Shown here: positions 24,567 to 34,404 of the stretch, piece by piece | How positions within the stretch are numbered: position 1 is the first letter of the stretch | How the letters are laid out: each line of letters begins with the position of its first letter | Source: Eopsaltria australis | Taxonomy: Eukaryota; Chordata; Aves; Passeriformes; Petroicidae | DNA length: 64,000 nt | Assembly (NCBI GenBank): GCA_034509425.1 | Contig: JAVTVJ010001205.1 | Coordinates: 62,001 to 126,000, forward strand | Direction: 5' to 3' | Notes under the pieces: generated by a model | What the model saw: only the letters and a program-made list of their open reading frames with translations | Database searches by the model: none | What the model was told of the DNA's origin: nothing | Made by a program: the position numbers and the translations under genes

Positions 24567-25161
24567 TGTTATAAATGAATCAGCCAATTTTATGATTAAA
24601 GAGAATTTATTAAAAGTCAAAGTATAAAATTTGAAAAAGAGCCACAAAGCAAAAGCAACACTGAGCCAGGCGATCGGCGTTGGGGTGAACTGAGTCCGAA
24701 ACCCTGTCGGTTCGAACCTCACTAGTTCTCCGCTGTGGTTTCCATGAGGTGTCTTTTTATACCTTTTTTCTTCTTTGTTAATCTTATCTTTTCAATACAA
24801 CAATGTAGTTTTTTCCTGTCTTTCCACCCTGTCTGATGACGGTTCCTGAAATCAGTAGTCGATTTTGCTGAGGGAATGACTTTCTGGTGATGTAAGTTAT
24901 TTATTGTATGTGCACACATGGAATCCATATCCTGGATCCATATTCTTGTTTATACACATGTAGAACACACATCCTGGAGCTCTGCCAGATGAGGAAATCC
25001 CATGAAATGTTTGTCTGTGAACATATCCTGGAGCTATGGCAGATGAGGAAGTCCCATGAAATGCACAATTTTTGGCGACCACCTATTTCCGGCATTTGTG
25101 CTTTCTCTCAACTTCGGTAAAATACTGCAATCTTAATTTTAGCACGAATTATTTTGTCACA
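24567..25161 (-). mobile_element. 3' LTR of a minus-strand ERV
   Basis: In the minus sense it starts TGTGACAAAATAATTC at 25161 and ends ATTTATAACA at 24567. AATAAA on the minus strand lies near 24608. It is preceded (minus sense) by a polypurine tract at about 25163-25185. No 5' partner in the window. Confidence 0.72.
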
Positions 25162-25162
25162 T

Positions 25163-25185
25163 ATACTACAATCCCTCCCCTTTTA
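25163..25185 (-). promoter_or_regulatory. Polypurine tract
   Basis: Minus-strand AAAAGGGGAGGGATTG immediately upstream of the LTR start at 25161; it fixes orientation. Confidence 0.65.
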
Positions 25186-25645
25186 TATTAAAATATGAAT
25201 TCGTGCTTTTATGGTAAGTTTGATTAGGTTTGCTTATTAAACAATCTTAATTTCATCTTTCTACATTTATAAGATATTAGCAATTACATTTCTATTTTAT
25301 TATGTAAATGAATAACCTTTCCTATCTAAAGTTCTACAATAGTTTTATTGAACAGGATACTGATTAAAACTTCAAACATTCTCTGTCTGTTAAAATTCAT
25401 CTTTGTACTCATCCCATGATTGTTCTTCATACATTTCATAATTTCTTCGCAAGCTGTATAGATTATTTTTTCCTCTGTTTATGTGGGCTTTAAACCTAGT
25501 CAAAGCTTCATTAGCTTTACTTTTTCCTTATTTTCTTAACCTCATTATCTTAGATACCTTGGGTGCTTGGCCAAGTTTTCCCATAGCTAATTCAGGGTCC
25601 ATAGGTATTGCTGCTATTTTCATACTTTGGACAACAGAATGGATG
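25186..25645 (-). pseudogene. 3' internal remnant of the same minus-strand ERV
   Basis: Minus-strand reading runs with one stop to NNLYSLRRNYEMYEEQSWDE and a stop about 200 nt before the polypurine tract. This is the position of an env tail. I do not recognise the protein. The ERVK LTR joins it at about 25646, so the ERVK probably inserted into it or recombined with it. Confidence 0.4.
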
Positions 25646-26138
25646 TGTCGTGTTCCCTGCTTCTTAATCCCGCTCTGATCCCGGCAGCAGAGCGCTAGTG
25701 CGACCCTGAGAAGCCGTCCGCGTTCCGATTGGGGAGGCTTCCTCGGGGAGCCAGCGGTGGGCTCCGCTAGTCTGCTTTGGGCTGAGGTGTTGGTGCCCTC
25801 AGAGCACTGCAGGATAGCAAAGAACTACCCAAAGAAGGAGGACTCTTAGTATGAGGGTTTGGCAGGTTTATTACCCCCAAGGGAGCTCAGGGACTAAGAG
25901 CCCCGAATAGCTCATGACATGGGTATTTAAGGGAGGGATAACATCCAATAATCTGAGGGTGCAAGGGCGGTACAAGGGGGGGTCCAGGGTGCGCAGTCAA
26001 ATGAGGTTCAGGGAGAGGAGGGGGGAAGAGAGAACAACGAATGAACAACCGGGTAACAGGGAATGTTCCAGAACTGGGATACATAACAGACAAATAAAGG
26101 AACCAATAGCAGGAACTTGGGGTTCGTGGCTTGGTGGC
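25646..26138 (-). mobile_element. ERVK-2 3' LTR
   Basis: Begins (minus sense) at or just inside the env stop codon and ends GGGAACACGACA near 25646. AATAAA on the minus strand is at about 25869-25874, with TTAAATACCC promoter-like sequence about 60 bp upstream of it. It belongs to the env/pol block 26139-32385. Boundaries are approximate and the 5' LTR is missing. Confidence 0.65.
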
Positions 26139-27962
26139 CTAAACCATTGTCTCTGGCAGCTCAGGGGGGAAATTCTCTGTCTGTGGAACATGCCACCAGA
26201 GGTCTTCGTCCTCTGCAAGTCCATGGAGGGACTCTAATCCTTCCTGGTTCAGAACCACCGCTACATCTCCCCCTGTTTTTTTACTTGAAGAAAGTGACTT
26301 CTTAATAAAAGAAACAATGAAGGCTTTAAAACATCCAAGGAAGTTTAACACAACGAAGATAATAACTAAAATCCAAAGCAAAGTCTTTAAAATCTGACCA
26401 ACCCAGTTTTGGATTCCCCATCCATGAAAGAGTTTGTCCAGCCAGTCGCCGTGCTCTTCTCGTAATTGGTGGAGCTGGTCTCGCATAAGTTGGATGTTTC
26501 GTGAGATGCTCTGGCCATGTGAGGAGAGGTCGAAGCAGCAGAGACCTTCGAACTCCTCACACCCATGGCCATGGGCAAGGAGCAAAAAATCAATGGCTGC
26601 GCGGTTTTGTAGTGTGGCCTGTCTGATGACTTCTTCATCTGATAGGAGGTCTGCCAGTGTCTGAGATGTCAAATTGGCTTGTTTAGCTACCCAACACTCT
26701 AGGTGGCTAAGCTCACCTAGGGCTTTTGCAGCTGCCACCCACGGTAGAAATATCGAGGCTGTGACCCTTTTGGAAAAGGACCAGGAGACGACACTACTAT
26801 CACACTTTTGGTCTAATTCAAGGGTGGCTCTTTTTGTCAGTCGTGATTGGTGTCGTTTCTCCAGGCTAACAATTCAGTCCTTCCCGGTGTTAGGGTAGAT
26901 AAACGGCCAATTGTGCATGGGCCCCCACTCAGGCGAGAGGGAATCCCTGCCGGCACCCTATCACCGCAGATCAAGAACATCCCTTTGGGGAGTTCTCTTG
27001 GGAACAATATGGGCGCTGATTGTATTTTGTTTGCAAATTTGCACCAATTCAATTCTGAATATAGTTTTTTATCATTGGGCGAGACATCTGGGCCGGCTGG
27101 GATTGTAGGTTTTGGGGCGAGGAGGGGTTTATGGGGGGGGTCCTGGAGTCTCGACACGGTCGAGGGTTTCTTAACGTGATACATTACAAATGTTCTCTTT
27201 TGACGGCGGCTTACAGGAGCCTTTGGGCCAAATTGTATACAGAATTTTGGTTCAGCTGACCCTACCAGGTCTAATTCTTGAGGGTCAGTGTGTGTGTGTC
27301 GCCCTGAATTTTTAGTGTGCTGTGTTGATACTTAGTAGAAAAGGTTCTCATAGATTTTATGTAAACATAGTCAATGTTTTGCTAACTGGCTAAGGATTGT
27401 TTTGTACCTTTAGTATTGTTTATCATTCCTTTCCCAAGGGCGGGGAAGGTTGATGGACTGTGTTCCTTACCTATGGAGCTGGAGAGGTGGTAACCTCATT
27501 GTCCAATCCATAGCTGTCTGTGACAAGATATATAAATGTAAGAACAAAGAGGGCTGGGCGCTCTTCTGCTCTCCTGCCCAGCCTTGGTGGCTCTGACCTG
27601 ACCTGAGTGCCTGATTTCTTCGTGTCCAACTGTGCGACATGTGTGGATGGTAAAGCTTGCGCCCATGTGTTCCATCTGCGGATCAAGGTGAGATTCAGTG
27701 GTCCTCCAAAGACTTCTGCGATTGACATTGGAATTCCCACTAGACAGGTTGTTAAAGGGTTTCCAGCAGCTCCGGTGTTCAAACAAAACTCACTTTGGCC
27801 AATCGATTTTGCTAGAGTAACCCAAATGTTCTCTCTAGGTTGTTGAACCAGCCACGGGTTTGCCCAGGGCGATAACAGGACCAGCAAGGCAACTGGCAGC
27901 AGGACATCAACGGATGGTCTCATCTTTGGGGGGTCTTTGGTTGGCTGCAATAAAACAAACAA
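26139..27962 (-). pseudogene. ERVK-2 env, disrupted by an LTR insertion and stops
   Basis: Envelope with an alpharetrovirus-like transmembrane subunit. The surface N-terminus with signal-like hydrophobic run is at 27962-27640 (WLVQQPRENIWVTLAK). More surface subunit is at 27296-26837 (PQELDLVGSAEP, FLICGDR). The transmembrane subunit is open at 26738-26139 with an immunosuppressive-domain-like stretch, a CX6CC motif (CEEFEGLCC) and a membrane span. A 343-bp solo LTR splits the surface domain, and stop/frame breaks separate surface and transmembrane parts near 26836. It is related to the env at 32706-34100 but clearly diverged. Not functional as a whole. Confidence 0.85.
27297..27639 (+). mobile_element. 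Solo LTR nested in ERVK-2 env (6-bp TSD)
   Basis: 343 bp, ends TGTCGC...GCGACA (perfect 6-bp terminal inverted repeat), exact target duplication TGTGTG (27291-27296 and 27640-27645). CCAAT-like GTCCAATCC and TATATAAATG near 27529 support the plus orientation. The 6-bp duplication fits an ERVK-class integrase. It interrupts env coding sequence between the surface segments. Confidence 0.9.
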
Positions 27963-28211
27963 ACGTTATTAAAGCATTGTCTCTCTCTCCCTCCCTGTCT
28001 CTCTACAACAAGACTGGGGATGATCGGGGTACGGGAGGTTAGGGTCTGAGAGGTACATGGGGCAGGTTTGGGGAGAATCCAAGGGGAAGGTATCAAAAAG
28101 AAGGGTCTCGGTGAGGACGAAAGGATCTGGTTGCTCGGAGGGGAGACTCTCACGAGCTGGGTATAGGCAGTAAATCTGAAAGTCTCTTCTTTGTATATAG
28201 TTGATCTCCTC

Positions 28212-30989
28212 TCATTCTCCTCGATCTTCTTGATCGCTGTTGAAGTCTGGAGTCTTCTTTCTCCTTCTCTTCCACGCTGATCTCTGTGGAGCAGCGTCTG
28301 TTGGTAGAGTCGTCCGGGTCTGTTCTGGTGGGCGCTCTCGGTACAGCTTGATGTCTCGGTCTGGGATCCAGCACGGTCCTTCTGGAATGGAGACACAAGC
28401 ATATCCCCTCCCCCACAAGATGAGTTGAACCGGTCCCACCTTTTGTCTACTTTGCGGGTCCTTGAAGAGCACCAGTGGTTGTTCCTTTAATTTGGCCTGG
28501 GTCGAATTAGTGAAGTGCCGGAACACGGGGGGAACGGGCTCTTTTGCTGAGCAATTTAAAAAGTTGAGGGTAAAAAGAGCCCTACAGAGGCGCTCAATGG
28601 GCGTCTGTCCTTCTGTTTCTCCCCGTTGCTGTTCAAGGATCCGTTTTATATCTTGGTGTGTTCTTTCAACAATTGATTGGCCTGTGGGGGAATGGGGTAT
28701 GCCTGTGAGGTGTTTGATTCCCCACTGTTGCAGAAATTCCTGTACCTTTTTTGACCTGAACGCTGGTCTGTTATCTGTTTTAATTTCTTTAGGGGAGCCT
28801 AATACTGAGAACACCATTGACCAGTGCCTGGTCACATCTTTGGATTTTTCTCCGTTGTGTACAGAGGCGTACACTGCGCCGGAGAATGTGTCAACAGAGA
28901 CATTAATGTACTTTTGTTTGCCAAAGGGGGCGAAATGCGTAACATCGGTCTGCCACACTTGGCAGCTCTCCAATCCGCGTGGATTGACCCCAGGGTATAG
29001 CGAGGGGATTTGGTATCTTTGGCAAGAAGGACATGTCGCCATGATTGCTCCTGCCTGCTCCAGAGGAAGATGGAACATTCTCCAGAGGGCAGGAGCGTTT
29101 TGATGGAAGAACTGATGAGAGAGCTTGGCTTGGTTAAAGATGTCTGGTGTGTTGGCCATGCGCACGGCCATGGCCAAGGCGTCTGCCTTTCTATTGCCCT
29201 CAGCAATAAAGCCTGGCAAGTCAGTGTGCGCTCCTGTGTGCATAACATGATACGGTTGCTCTCGATGGGGCAACAGGTAAACCAGTCTCGAGAGCAAGCT
29301 AAAGAACCTCGGGTTGGCAACTTCTTTCAAAAGGGCATGCTCAGCTCTGAGGACTATACCAGCTACATATGCCGAATCAGTGATCAAATTCAGAGGTTCT
29401 GAGAACTTCTCAAACACTCTTACGACGGCGGCTAGCTCGGCAATCTGTGGGGATCCTTCTACCACACGGACATCAGAGTCCCATTTTTGAGTCCTTGGAT
29501 CCTTCCAAGTCGAGACCGACTTGTGAGAGGATCCAGAGCTGTCGGTAAAAATCGTAAGAGCATCTTTTATTGGTGTTTTGCTAAGAAGAAATTTGGGACC
29601 CAAATGGAAGTCAGTATTAAAAAGTGGATGTTTTAACTTGTGACCACTAATTTGACCAGTATAGGTGTCTAGAGCTAGCTGGAGGGATTCATTGATTTTA
29701 ATTACATCTTCAAAATCCTCCAGCTTCCAATGTACATGTATGCACACAAAATCGCACCCTGCAAGGGTACGGAGCCTGACTCTTGCTCTCTCGATAAGTT
29801 TTGCTACCAGTTCCTGTGGCGTTGAAATACTCTTGGACGGTTGATGTGGGAGGAAGACCCACTCTATGATGAGTAGTGAGTCTTTTCTCCCTCCGTCCCA
29901 CTGAAATATTAGACCATGGTACCTGGGTGTCCTGCTGAGTATGACCAGACGGAATGGAAGGTCTGGGTCCGTCCTGTGGGCTTGTCGGGTGGAGAGTGCA
30001 CGTTGGACCTTTTGGATGACTCCCTTGGCTTCCGCGGTGATGACTTTCGGAGTGTCAAGTCTCTCGCCGCCTCGTAGCAGTTGGAAGAGAGGGGCGAGGT
30101 CGGCCGTCGTCAAACCCAGCAGTGGCCGGATCCAATTGATGGATCCGCACAGTTGATGTAGTTCACGGAGAGTCTTTGGGTTGTCTTGAATCTCCAGCTG
30201 CTGGGGAGCGACGGTCGTCTCCGAGATGCGGAAGCCAAGGTACACCCACGGACAAACATGTTGAACTTTGTCTGGGTGCATTTCTATCCCGGCACTCTCG
30301 ATGACTCTGATGGTGGCTGACAGAGCTTCTTCTAGGTACTGTCTATTTGGGGCACAAACTAAGACATCATCCATGTAATGTAGAATCCTGGCTCTAGGAA
30401 ATGACTTTCTCACGGGCGAGAGCACTCCAGCGACGTACCATTGGCAAAGCACAGGGGAGTTAACCATTCCCTGGGGGAGTACTTTCCAATGGTAGCGCTG
30501 CATGGGGGCTTCCCTGTTGACACTGGGAACTGAGAAAGCAAACTTTGGAGCGTCGTCTGGATGTAATGGAATAGAAAAGAAGCAGTCTTTTATGTCAATG
30601 ACTGCTAAAGGCCATCTTCGGGGGAGCATTGTGGGAGACGGAAGGCCAGGTTGGAGTTGGCCCATCTCAACGATCACCTTATTGATCTCTCTTAAATCAT
30701 GAAGGAGTCTCCACCGGTCCTTGCCAGCCTTGCGAATGACAAAGACTGGGGAGTTCCACGGGCTATCGGTCGGTGTTATGTGCCCTTTCGCAAGTTGTTC
30801 TTCTACAAGTTCCTCAAGGATGCGCAATTTGTCAGCAGGAAGGGGCCACTGCTCCACCTTCACTGGCTTATTGGTGGTCCATTTCAAGGGTGGGGTGGTG
30901 CGCACAGCAGCGGCCTTTACTGAAAATCCCTCGGTGTTGGGGGGATTTCCAGCTTTGTTCCCCACTGGGATAAAACGTCTCGTCCCCAC
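28212..30989 (-). CDS. ERVK-2 pol (RT, RNase H, integrase), intact open frame
   Basis: 925-codon uninterrupted frame. RT: LPQG and YMDD active site. RNase H: TDSS, AELAAV, TDSAYVAG and RKADALAM supply the acidic residues. Integrase: H-H-C-C zinc motif ending CPSCQ, then WQTDV, KTDNRPAF and IVERTH giving the D-D-E catalytic set. The basic C-terminal tail is KRRRKK. It overlaps the protease frame by about 70 nt in another frame, as expected for -1 frameshifted translation. It is unusually well preserved for an element with truncated gag and broken env. The true N-terminus depends on the frameshift point. Confidence 0.93.
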   Translation of the reverse strand: MGTRRFIPVGNKAGNPPNTEGFSVKAAAVRTTPPLKWTTNKPVKVEQWPLPADKLRILEELVEEQLAKGHITPTDSPWNSPVFVIRKAGKDRWRLLHDLREINKVIVEMGQLQPGLPSPTMLPRRWPLAVIDIKDCFFSIPLHPDDAPKFAFSVPSVNREAPMQRYHWKVLPQGMVNSPVLCQWYVAGVLSPVRKSFPRARILHYMDDVLVCAPNRQYLEEALSATIRVIESAGIEMHPDKVQHVCPWVYLGFRISETTVAPQQLEIQDNPKTLRELHQLCGSINWIRPLLGLTTADLAPLFQLLRGGERLDTPKVITAEAKGVIQKVQRALSTRQAHRTDPDLPFRLVILSRTPRYHGLIFQWDGGRKDSLLIIEWVFLPHQPSKSISTPQELVAKLIERARVRLRTLAGCDFVCIHVHWKLEDFEDVIKINESLQLALDTYTGQISGHKLKHPLFNTDFHLGPKFLLSKTPIKDALTIFTDSSGSSHKSVSTWKDPRTQKWDSDVRVVEGSPQIAELAAVVRVFEKFSEPLNLITDSAYVAGIVLRAEHALLKEVANPRFFSLLSRLVYLLPHREQPYHVMHTGAHTDLPGFIAEGNRKADALAMAVRMANTPDIFNQAKLSHQFFHQNAPALWRMFHLPLEQAGAIMATCPSCQRYQIPSLYPGVNPRGLESCQVWQTDVTHFAPFGKQKYINVSVDTFSGAVYASVHNGEKSKDVTRHWSMVFSVLGSPKEIKTDNRPAFRSKKVQEFLQQWGIKHLTGIPHSPTGQSIVERTHQDIKRILEQQRGETEGQTPIERLCRALFTLNFLNCSAKEPVPPVFRHFTNSTQAKLKEQPLVLFKDPQSRQKVGPVQLILWGRGYACVSIPEGPCWIPDRDIKLYRERPPEQTRTTLPTDAAPQRSAWKRRRKKTPDFNSDQEDRGE

Positions 30990-31657
30990 AGGGTGAATCC
31001 AGAGGGAATTACAAAAGGTTGGACAGTGGCCATTGTCCCTCCAGGTCCTTCAACGGTGATGTTTCCCGTGCTTTGTTTTGAAGGAACTGATCCTCCTACT
31101 CCATTTAGATGACCTGGGACTGATTTTAAACCCCAGTGTGATGGCCACTCAGTCTGGGAAATCACCGTAACATCTGCCCCAGTATCTATAAGTCCATTTA
31201 GGTAGGTTGACATGTTACCATTCCTCAACACACAATCTAGGTGTGGCTTGTCTTCCCCCACTACTTTTGTCCAGTAGATGCAGGGTGTTTTTACATCTCT
31301 GGGGAAGTGTGGTGGAAGAATGATGGCTTGTGCAATTTCGGTCCACTTTGGAATATAAAAAGGTGGGTTGTTGCAGTATACTGAAATTAAAAAGCTTTCT
31401 CCCGGTCTGATGGTTATTATTTCAGGGAGAATAAAAAGCTCGGGTGGACCTCTCAAAGAGTTGCCCACTATGAGAATGTCTGTCCTTTCTAAAATGTCTT
31501 CTTTGGTGGTGATTTTCATGTGGGTGAATGCTGTGGTGTCGAAGTGGAAAGTTGTGACACTTACCAACTTCAGTCGTCGTGGTCCAAGTAACTGGTCATT
31601 CGGGATTGCCTCTGATGGTGTTTCCAGTGGCATGGGTGGTGATGGAGAGTAGGACAC
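30917..31657 (-). CDS. ERVK-2 pro: dUTPase-like domain plus aspartic protease
   Basis: 246-codon open frame between gag and pol. The C-terminal half is a retroviral aspartic protease with active site IDTGADVTVIS and a terminal WGRDVLSQWG. The N-terminal half resembles the dUTPase module that betaretroviruses carry upstream of protease (IPKWTEIAQAIILPP near its end). The catalytic dUTPase motifs are not evident, so it is probably not an active dUTPase. The frame is open; the start relies on a gag-pro frameshift, not a local AUG. Confidence 0.8.
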   Translation of the reverse strand: MSYSPSPPMPLETPSEAIPNDQLLGPRRLKLVSVTTFHFDTTAFTHMKITTKEDILERTDILIVGNSLRGPPELFILPEIITIRPGESFLISVYCNNPPFYIPKWTEIAQAIILPPHFPRDVKTPCIYWTKVVGEDKPHLDCVLRNGNMSTYLNGLIDTGADVTVISQTEWPSHWGLKSVPGHLNGVGGSVPSKQSTGNITVEGPGGTMATVQPFVIPSGFTLWGRDVLSQWGTKLEIPPTPRDFQ

Positions 31658-31671
31658 AGTAGATTCAGCTT

Positions 31672-32385
31672 TTAATTTCTTTGAGGAGTGCGGTGCTGGT
31701 CCGCGCTCCCTGACGCATTTCCCGAATGAGATGGAGCATGTGGTGTATGTCGTGTTGGTGCTGGCAGAGGCTGGTGGTGGCAGCAGGAATGTTGTTGTGG
31801 TGTCCGGGAGCCTGTGGAAGACTTAGGCGGACGATGATTAGAGAATTTCATTGGATGAGGGCACTCTCTTTTCAAGTGATCAGAGGAACCACAATTAAAA
31901 CATTTCCATCTGCCTTTAGAGGCTTGCCGGACAGCTGAATAACTTTGCACAGGGGCAGTGAGTGAAGGCATACTAAGTAGAGTCTTTTTTGCCGCTTGGC
32001 CAATGTCTCTTAAGACATTCTCAGGGATGTTGGTGGCTTGATCTATCGGTTTTGTTTGATCTCCCTCCCCACAAAGGTGATAAAGGGTGAGAGTGGCTTT
32101 GTTTGGGTCCCTTTGTAACTGTTCAGCAGGTTTTGAAGCTGCCACTTCCACATCTTTTCACACACCCAATACTGAGCCTCAACTAAAATACTTGTCATGA
32201 TTGTTTTTATATCAGATGGTATAGCTTGCTGGTTTCTCTGTCCAGCCTGGCATTGCCACGACAGATTCCAGCTGGCTATATTTCCAGGAATGCCCCTGTC
32301 CCCAGGGCACTCTGGCAGCATCCCGTAGACACTTAGCCAGAGAAACTGCGGCCTGCGTTGTGGTGCAGGAACTGTCCAGTTTAGC
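31672..32385 (-). pseudogene. ERVK-2 gag 3' remnant (capsid end and nucleocapsid)
   Basis: 31672-32151 is open and encodes a CX2CX4HX4C zinc knuckle (CFNCGSSDHLKREC) followed by a His/Pro/Gln-rich tail. Upstream, to about 32385, capsid-like sequence (SLAKCLRDA, EKPASYTI) contains frameshifts and stops. Matrix, most of capsid, leader and 5' LTR are absent: the LTR of another ERVK abuts here. Confidence 0.72.
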
Positions 32386-32389
32386 TATC

Positions 32390-32705
32390 AGCTGAAGATG
32401 AATAACGAGAGGGCTCTTGGAGTGCCTTTAATTCTGAGTGGCTTTATTGCAGGGTCTTCACACAGAGGAGAGGCAGGATCCAAGAGCGCGAGGGGCCCTC
32501 AGACACAGCCTTAAGAGTTATCACGTACCACCAATCACCTGGGGGTTTGGGGGAGTATAGGGAAGTTCCAGGGTTACTTGGTCCTATGGGATGGGGAAGG
32601 AAAGGGGCCCAGGAGATAACAGGGAATAGAACAAAGGCTCTTGGAGGGAGGGAGGGAGGGAGGAGATGATGGACACCAGCAGTGGCTACTCTGGTTTGTC
32701 CTGGG
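32390..32705 (-). mobile_element. ERVK-1 3' LTR
   Basis: Directly follows the env stop (TAA 32706-32708) in the minus sense. AATAAA on the minus strand is near 32447, in CCTGCAATAAAGCC. It contains a (GGGA)n tract at 32643-32664. The right (U5) end is uncertain by about 40 bp because it abuts the gag remnant of another provirus. Confidence 0.65.
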
Positions 32706-34100
32706 TTAAACCATGGTCACTTCACCTTCCAGGGGTTTCCTATCTCCTTGGAACTTTCTCCACCAGTTATCTTTCTCCTTTTCTAAGTCTTCTCCCCCTG
32801 AGGTTTCTAAGGACACATCCACAGCAGCTACATCTCCCCCTTCTGTTTTTCCTAAAAAGGCTCGTTGGATGAAGGATAACAAAAGATTTTTAACACAAGC
32901 GAGAACACACAAGGTAATGACAATTGTTAGTAACACCCACAGAATGAAGCGGAGGATTTTGACCCCCCACCCTGAAAGTCCCCACTGGTCCATCAAGTGG
33001 TCTAGCCAATCTTTGCCTTCTGTCTTCAGCTGGTGAAGTTGGTCTTTCATTTGTTGGAGAGTTTTGCAGATGCTTTGGCTGTTGGAGGATAAGTTCAAGC
33101 AGCACATGCCTTCTAACTCTTCACAGCCATGCCTGTGGGCCAGTAAGAGGAAGTCAATAGCTGCTCGGTTCTGGAGCGTTGCTTGCCTGGTGGTTTCCTC
33201 ATCTTCTAGGAGCTGTGTCAGAGCACTCGAGGTCAGATTGGCTTGCTTACCCAGCCAGCACTCCAGGTGAGAAAGCTCACCGAGGGCTTTCGCTGTGGCT
33301 GCCCAGGGTATAAAAATAGAGGCAGCTACCCTTTTTGAAAATGACCAACTGACAACTTCACTGTCACAATTTGGGTCCAAATCTTGGATTTGCCTTTTGT
33401 GGCGTGCCAATTGGGATTTGTTCTGCCAATTCAGGATTTGCGTTTTGTCAGGTGCCAGCAGGGTAAGTTTTCCAAGAGTGCAAGGACCCCCTTTAAGATG
33501 AGAAGGTATTCCGGCCCATACTCGGTCTCCACAGATGAGGAATACCCCATTAGGGAGCACTCTGGGATCTTTGATGGAGTTGGACCATGTGATTTCAGTA
33601 TCATTACACCATATGGAATCTGAGTAAGACTTTTTATCAATTGGTGAGACATCTTTGTATGGTCCTCTCTTTCGAGAGGGAGAATCTTGCCAATTATATA
33701 CAGGGCTAAAGTGAGTGCAATAGTGTGGTTTGGCTGACCCCAATAAGTCTAACTCTTGGGGTTCGGAGCTCACATGAGGAAGGGTCCTCATCCATCTGTC
33801 CCAGCTATAGGCTGGGTGAGCTCCTCTGCCCATAGCTTTGAACTCTCTGGAGTCCCCAGGGACTCCGACTAGGCACGTGGACATGGGGTTAGATGCACTA
33901 TCTAGGCTGAGGCACATACTGTCCTGCTTTAATACTTTTGCTAGTGTCACCCACACGTTTTCCTTTGGCTGTTGAGTGAGCCATGGGGACACTCCTGAAA
34001 AGGCGAGGGCTAACAGCCACAGAGAGAGATGAGTTGTCTCCATCTTCTGGGTTCTCTGGGGGTTCAGGGTTTCCTTCCTTAACGGAAAGGGAACACACAT
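32706..34100 (-). CDS. ERVK-1 env, intact 464-codon open frame
   Basis: Full-length retroviral envelope. Signal-like hydrophobic run after the second Met (LSLWLLALAFSG), surface subunit with several Cys and N-glycosylation sites, furin-type site RHKR, then a transmembrane subunit. The latter has a conserved immunosuppressive-domain-like stretch (LQNRAAIDFLLLAH), CX6CC motif (CEELEGMCC), and a membrane span (ILWVLLTIVITLCVLAC). The transmembrane part is alpharetrovirus-like. No stops, although all upstream genes of this provirus are lost apart from an integrase tail. It could be young, selected, or open by chance. Confidence 0.9.
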   Translation of the reverse strand: MCVPFPLRKETLNPQRTQKMETTHLSLWLLALAFSGVSPWLTQQPKENVWVTLAKVLKQDSMCLSLDSASNPMSTCLVGVPGDSREFKAMGRGAHPAYSWDRWMRTLPHVSSEPQELDLLGSAKPHYCTHFSPVYNWQDSPSRKRGPYKDVSPIDKKSYSDSIWCNDTEITWSNSIKDPRVLPNGVFLICGDRVWAGIPSHLKGGPCTLGKLTLLAPDKTQILNWQNKSQLARHKRQIQDLDPNCDSEVVSWSFSKRVAASIFIPWAATAKALGELSHLECWLGKQANLTSSALTQLLEDEETTRQATLQNRAAIDFLLLAHRHGCEELEGMCCLNLSSNSQSICKTLQQMKDQLHQLKTEGKDWLDHLMDQWGLSGWGVKILRFILWVLLTIVITLCVLACVKNLLLSFIQRAFLGKTEGGDVAAVDVSLETSGGEDLEKEKDNWWRKFQGDRKPLEGEVTMV

Positions 34101-34245
34101 TAGGGTACTGGGTAATATTAGAACTTAACTACTTAATAAAAGCATTTCTCGTTTTTTCTCCTCCCCCCACCGGGATAGGGTTAGGTTCGGGAAACACACT
34201 AGGGAAACATCTGGGGGGAAAACTCTGAAAAGACAGGGGGTTTAA

Positions 34246-34404
34246 AAACTGTTTCGTCGCTTCGGTGGATCTCTGTCTTCTTCTTTGCGGCATCTTCTCT
34301 TCCACACCGCTTTGTCTTGCTCTTGTTGTTTGTCTGCATCACTGTCTTCAGGGCTTGCTTCTCAATAGGGTTTGATGTTACGCACTGGTACCCACATGGG
34401 TCCT
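34246..34404 (-). pseudogene. ERVK-1 integrase C-terminal remnant
   Basis: Minus-strand reading GPMWVPVRNIKPY, stop (TGA), then a Lys/Arg-rich tail; it corresponds to the end of the ERVK-2 integrase (CWIPDRDIKLY). It is cut exactly at 34404 by the ERVL LTR. It shows that ERVK-1 once had pol upstream of its env. Confidence 0.75.

Noticed and set aside
24663..24735. tRNA-like sequence with a GGTTCGAACCT box
   Set aside because: No convincing acceptor stem or A-box spacing, and it lies inside an LTR.
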